From positions 1 through 64,000 of the forward strand of contig JAFKKF010000007.1 in NCBI GenBank assembly GCA_017305635.1: a DNA stretch of 64,000 bases. Direction: 5' to 3'. The DNA comes from Hyphomicrobiales bacterium. Its GTDB lineage: Bacteria > Pseudomonadota > Alphaproteobacteria > Rhizobiales > Kaistiaceae. The position numbers and the translations under genes are program-made. The notes under the pieces were generated by a model. It was not told where the DNA came from, made no database searches, and saw only the letters and a program-made list of their open reading frames with translations. Positions 61,957 to 64,000 of this stretch are shown here, piece after piece; positions within the stretch are counted from its first letter, which is position 1; each line of letters begins with the position of its first letter.

Positions 61957-62778
61957 ATGGTCCGTCGCGTAGCGTATCTGGCGGCCGTATGTGGGCTGGT
62001 GCCCGGCCTTGCCGGCTGCGCCTCGAGCCTGATCGGTGGCTTCGTCGAACAACGTCCGTCCTGGCGACAGACGGCCGAGGAAGCCTGCATGGTCGGGCAC
62101 CAGTTCGCATCTTCCCCCTATATCGTCCCGGCGAAGGAGATCGACGGGAAGGGAATCTGCGGGCTCGAATACCCGCTGAAAGTCTCGGCCTTCGCCTCGG
62201 GTTCCGTGGCGGTCGGCCCGGATGCCACGCTCGGCTGCCCGATCACCGACGCCGTCGAAGGCTGGCTGCAGGATTCGATCCAGCCGGCGGCCATCGCCTG
62301 GTTTGGCGAGCCGGTGGTCGAACTGAAGCAGATTTCCGACTATTCCTGCCGCACGCGCAACAATATCCACGGCGCCAAGCTCTCCGAGCATGCCTTCGGC
62401 AATGCCCTCGACGTCGCCGGCTTCGTCTTCGCGAGCGGCCGCGTCGTCACCGTGCGGAAGGGGTGGAAGGGCGATGCCGACGAGCAGGGGTTCCTGCGCG
62501 AGGTGGCGGCGACCGGCTGCGCCCGCTTCACCACCTTCCTCGGTCCGGGCGCGCGCTATCACGGCGACCATTTCCACGTCGACCTCGCCCATCACGGTCA
62601 GAGCGGGACGTCGCGCTACTGCAAGCCAATGCCCCTGGTGACGCCGCCCGAGCGTGCGCCCTACGTGCCGTCGGTCGTCGCGGGACGGATGCCGGTCCCG
62701 GTCCATACCGGATCGCTCACGCCCGATCCCTTCGGCGTCGAGAAGATGCAGGCGCCGATGTCCTATTCGGCGAACTGA
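61957..62778 (+). CDS. Extensin-like domain lipoprotein, LAS-type peptidase fold
   Basis: The 273-residue product has a signal peptide with lipobox (GLVPGLAGCASS). The extensin-like C-terminal domain has CGLEYPLKVSAF, LGCPITDAVEGWLQ, DYSCRTRNNIHGAKLSEHAFGNALDVAGFVF and RYHGDHFHVDL. The SEHAFGNALD and HGDHFHVD stretches correspond to the SxHxxGxAxD and HxH metal motifs of D-alanyl-D-alanine carboxypeptidases. It may trim peptidoglycan. It lies 24 bases after the RND gene and ends near the convergent hydantoinase gene. Confidence 0.8.
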   Translation: MVRRVAYLAAVCGLVPGLAGCASSLIGGFVEQRPSWRQTAEEACMVGHQFASSPYIVPAKEIDGKGICGLEYPLKVSAFASGSVAVGPDATLGCPITDAVEGWLQDSIQPAAIAWFGEPVVELKQISDYSCRTRNNIHGAKLSEHAFGNALDVAGFVFASGRVVTVRKGWKGDADEQGFLREVAATGCARFTTFLGPGARYHGDHFHVDLAHHGQSGTSRYCKPMPLVTPPERAPYVPSVVAGRMPVPVHTGSLTPDPFGVEKMQAPMSYSAN

Positions 62779-62787
62779 GCGCGGGCG

Positions 62788-64000
62788 CTACTCCGCCTTC
62801 CCGTATCCCCCTCCGGTCGGCGTGGTGAGGATCACCGCCTCGCCCGCCTTCAGCACCGTCTGGTCGCAGCCGGCGAGCATCTCGACCGTGCCATCCAGCC
62901 TCCGGACGCGGGTCATGCCGAGCTGGCCCGGCTCGCCGCCGGCGAGGCCGTGCGGCGGGACGATGCGGTGCGAGGAGAGGATGGCGCAGTCCATCTCCTC
63001 GAGGAACCGGATGGTGCGCTCGGTGCCGTTGCCGGCGTGCCATCTGCCCCTGCCGCCGGACCCTTCGCGGATGTGGAAGTCCTCGAGCAGCACCGGGAAG
63101 CGGAATTCGAGGATCTCCGGGTCGGTCAGGCGCGAATTGGTCATGTGGGTATGGACGCCGTCGGTGCCGTCGAAGCCCGGCCCGGCGGACGAGCCGGAGC
63201 AGATCGTCTCGTAATACTGATAGCGCCCATTGCCGAAGGTGAGGTTGTTCATGGTGCCCTCGGCCGAGGCCATGGCGCCGAGCGCCCCGAACAGGCAATC
63301 GGTGACGTGCTGGCTGGTCTCGACATTGCCGGCGACCACCGCCGCCGGATAGCGCGGCGAGAGCATCGAGTTCTCCGGGATGACGATATGGATCGGCCGC
63401 AGGCACCCGGCATTCATCGGGATGTCGCCATCGACCATCACGCGGAAGGCGTAGAGCACGGCCGCCCGCGCCACCGGCTCGGGCGCGTTGAAGTTGGACG
63501 CCTGCACCGGGCTCGTCCCGGTGAAGTCGACGGTCGCCTCGCGCCGGTGGCGGTCGACCGTGATCTTCACGTGGATCGTGGCACCCTGGTCGGTATCGAC
63601 GCGGAACTCGGAATCCCTCAGCGCGCCGATGACGCGGCGGACGCTTTCCGCCGCATTGTCCTGGACGTGGCCCATATAGGCGCGGACCACCTCGAGGCCG
63701 AAATGGCCGACCATCCTCGCGAGTTCGTGCACGCCGCGCTCGTTCGCCGCGATCTGCGCCTTCAGGTCGGCGACGTTCTGCGTGACGTTGCGGACGGGCC
63801 AGGGATGTTCGGTGAGCAGCTCTGTCAGCTCCGCCTCGCGGAAGCGCCCGTCCTCGACCAGCCGGAAATTGTCGATCAGCACGCCTTCCTCGTCGACGGT
63901 CGTGGCGCGCGGCGTCATCGAGCCGGGTGCCGTGCCTCCGACATCGGCATGGTGGCCGCGCGAGGCGACCCAGAAGCGGATCGTCGTGCCGTCGCCGTCG
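62788..64000 (-). CDS. Hydantoinase B/5-oxoprolinase-family protein, 5' part beyond the window
   Basis: Reading on the minus strand, the gene enters from 64000 in frame (TIRFWVASRGHHADVGGTAPGSMTPRA) and ends at 62788, so about 403 residues are visible. The FWVASRGHHADVGG motif and QNVADLKAQIAANERG, TIHVKITVD, DVETSQHVTDCLFGALG-like and REGSGGRGRWHAGNGTERTI motifs are those of HyuB. A terminal LTTPTGGGYG loop also matches. It cleaves ATP-dependently five-membered rings such as hydantoin, 5-oxoproline or related compounds, with a HyuA subunit expected upstream, beyond 64000. The ATG at 63918 is internal, not the start. Confidence 0.88.
   Translation of the reverse strand, partial: DGDGTTIRFWVASRGHHADVGGTAPGSMTPRATTVDEEGVLIDNFRLVEDGRFREAELTELLTEHPWPVRNVTQNVADLKAQIAANERGVHELARMVGHFGLEVVRAYMGHVQDNAAESVRRVIGALRDSEFRVDTDQGATIHVKITVDRHRREATVDFTGTSPVQASNFNAPEPVARAAVLYAFRVMVDGDIPMNAGCLRPIHIVIPENSMLSPRYPAAVVAGNVETSQHVTDCLFGALGAMASAEGTMNNLTFGNGRYQYYETICSGSSAGPGFDGTDGVHTHMTNSRLTDPEILEFRFPVLLEDFHIREGSGGRGRWHAGNGTERTIRFLEEMDCAILSSHRIVPPHGLAGGEPGQLGMTRVRRLDGTVEMLAGCDQTVLKAGEAVILTTPTGGGYGKAE

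Overview
The window is GC-rich DNA from an alphaproteobacterium, most likely of the order Hyphomicrobiales (Rhizobiales). The grounds are gene content (CpaB, a fold-III ornithine decarboxylase, a split cobalamin-dependent methionine synthase behind an ArsR-methyltransferase regulator, an extensin-like lipoprotein, CUT2 sugar importers), frequent GTG/TTG starts, and G/C-rich palindromic intergenic mosaic elements. Genus cannot be fixed from this sequence.

Region 1 (1-18361) is a tailed-phage remnant of the short-tailed, P22-like kind. It starts inside a host cpaB gene whose 3' end changes into a phage-like C-terminus. It continues with major capsid protein, a small head protein, a glycosyltransferase, a head-tail adaptor, a tail-hub-like gene, ejection-type proteins, a muralytic ejection protein, tail-fibre genes, a candidate Acb2/Tad1 cyclic-nucleotide sponge, an anchored GH19 endolysin and small holin-like membrane proteins. 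Two small secreted-protein genes on the opposite strand (9713-10357) look like morons. No integrase, terminase, portal or repressor is present. Three structural genes are broken by frame-changing lesions (about 4195-4201, 7314-7318 and 11140-11175); the first two also lack expected residues. The right edge abuts the 3' end of a tRNA-Ile(CAU) gene (18361-18436, minus), a plausible attachment site.

Region 2 (18600-42257) is a catabolic island. It holds four operons for uptake and oxidation of an unidentified carbon source: two CUT2/Rbs-type ABC importers, four short-chain dehydrogenases, two mandelate-racemase-type enolase-superfamily enzymes, an SMP-30 lactonase, a fuconolactonase-like amidohydrolase, VOC and EthD proteins, an acyl-CoA synthetase and a 2-oxoacid dehydrogenase E1 alpha/beta pair without E2/E3. 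A LacI regulator (34943-35971) sits in the middle. Five sites related to GAAACGTTTC lie in the three divergent promoter regions, suggesting one local regulon.

Region 3 (42345-53800) holds EttA, a HigBA toxin-antitoxin pair, a MOSC protein, trans-aconitate methyltransferase, a stand-alone B3/B4 editing-domain protein and a methionine-cycle operon. That operon is an ArsR-methyltransferase regulator with a perfect 22-bp palindrome at its start, then metF, an inserted Phd/PIN toxin-antitoxin pair, and metH split into two genes.

Region 4 (53763-64000) has a TIR-domain membrane protein overlapping the metH end tail to tail, a 28-residue membrane microprotein, a fold-III decarboxylase, a cation-diffusion-facilitator transporter, an RND efflux pair, an extensin-like lipoprotein and the start-truncated end of a hydantoinase B gene.
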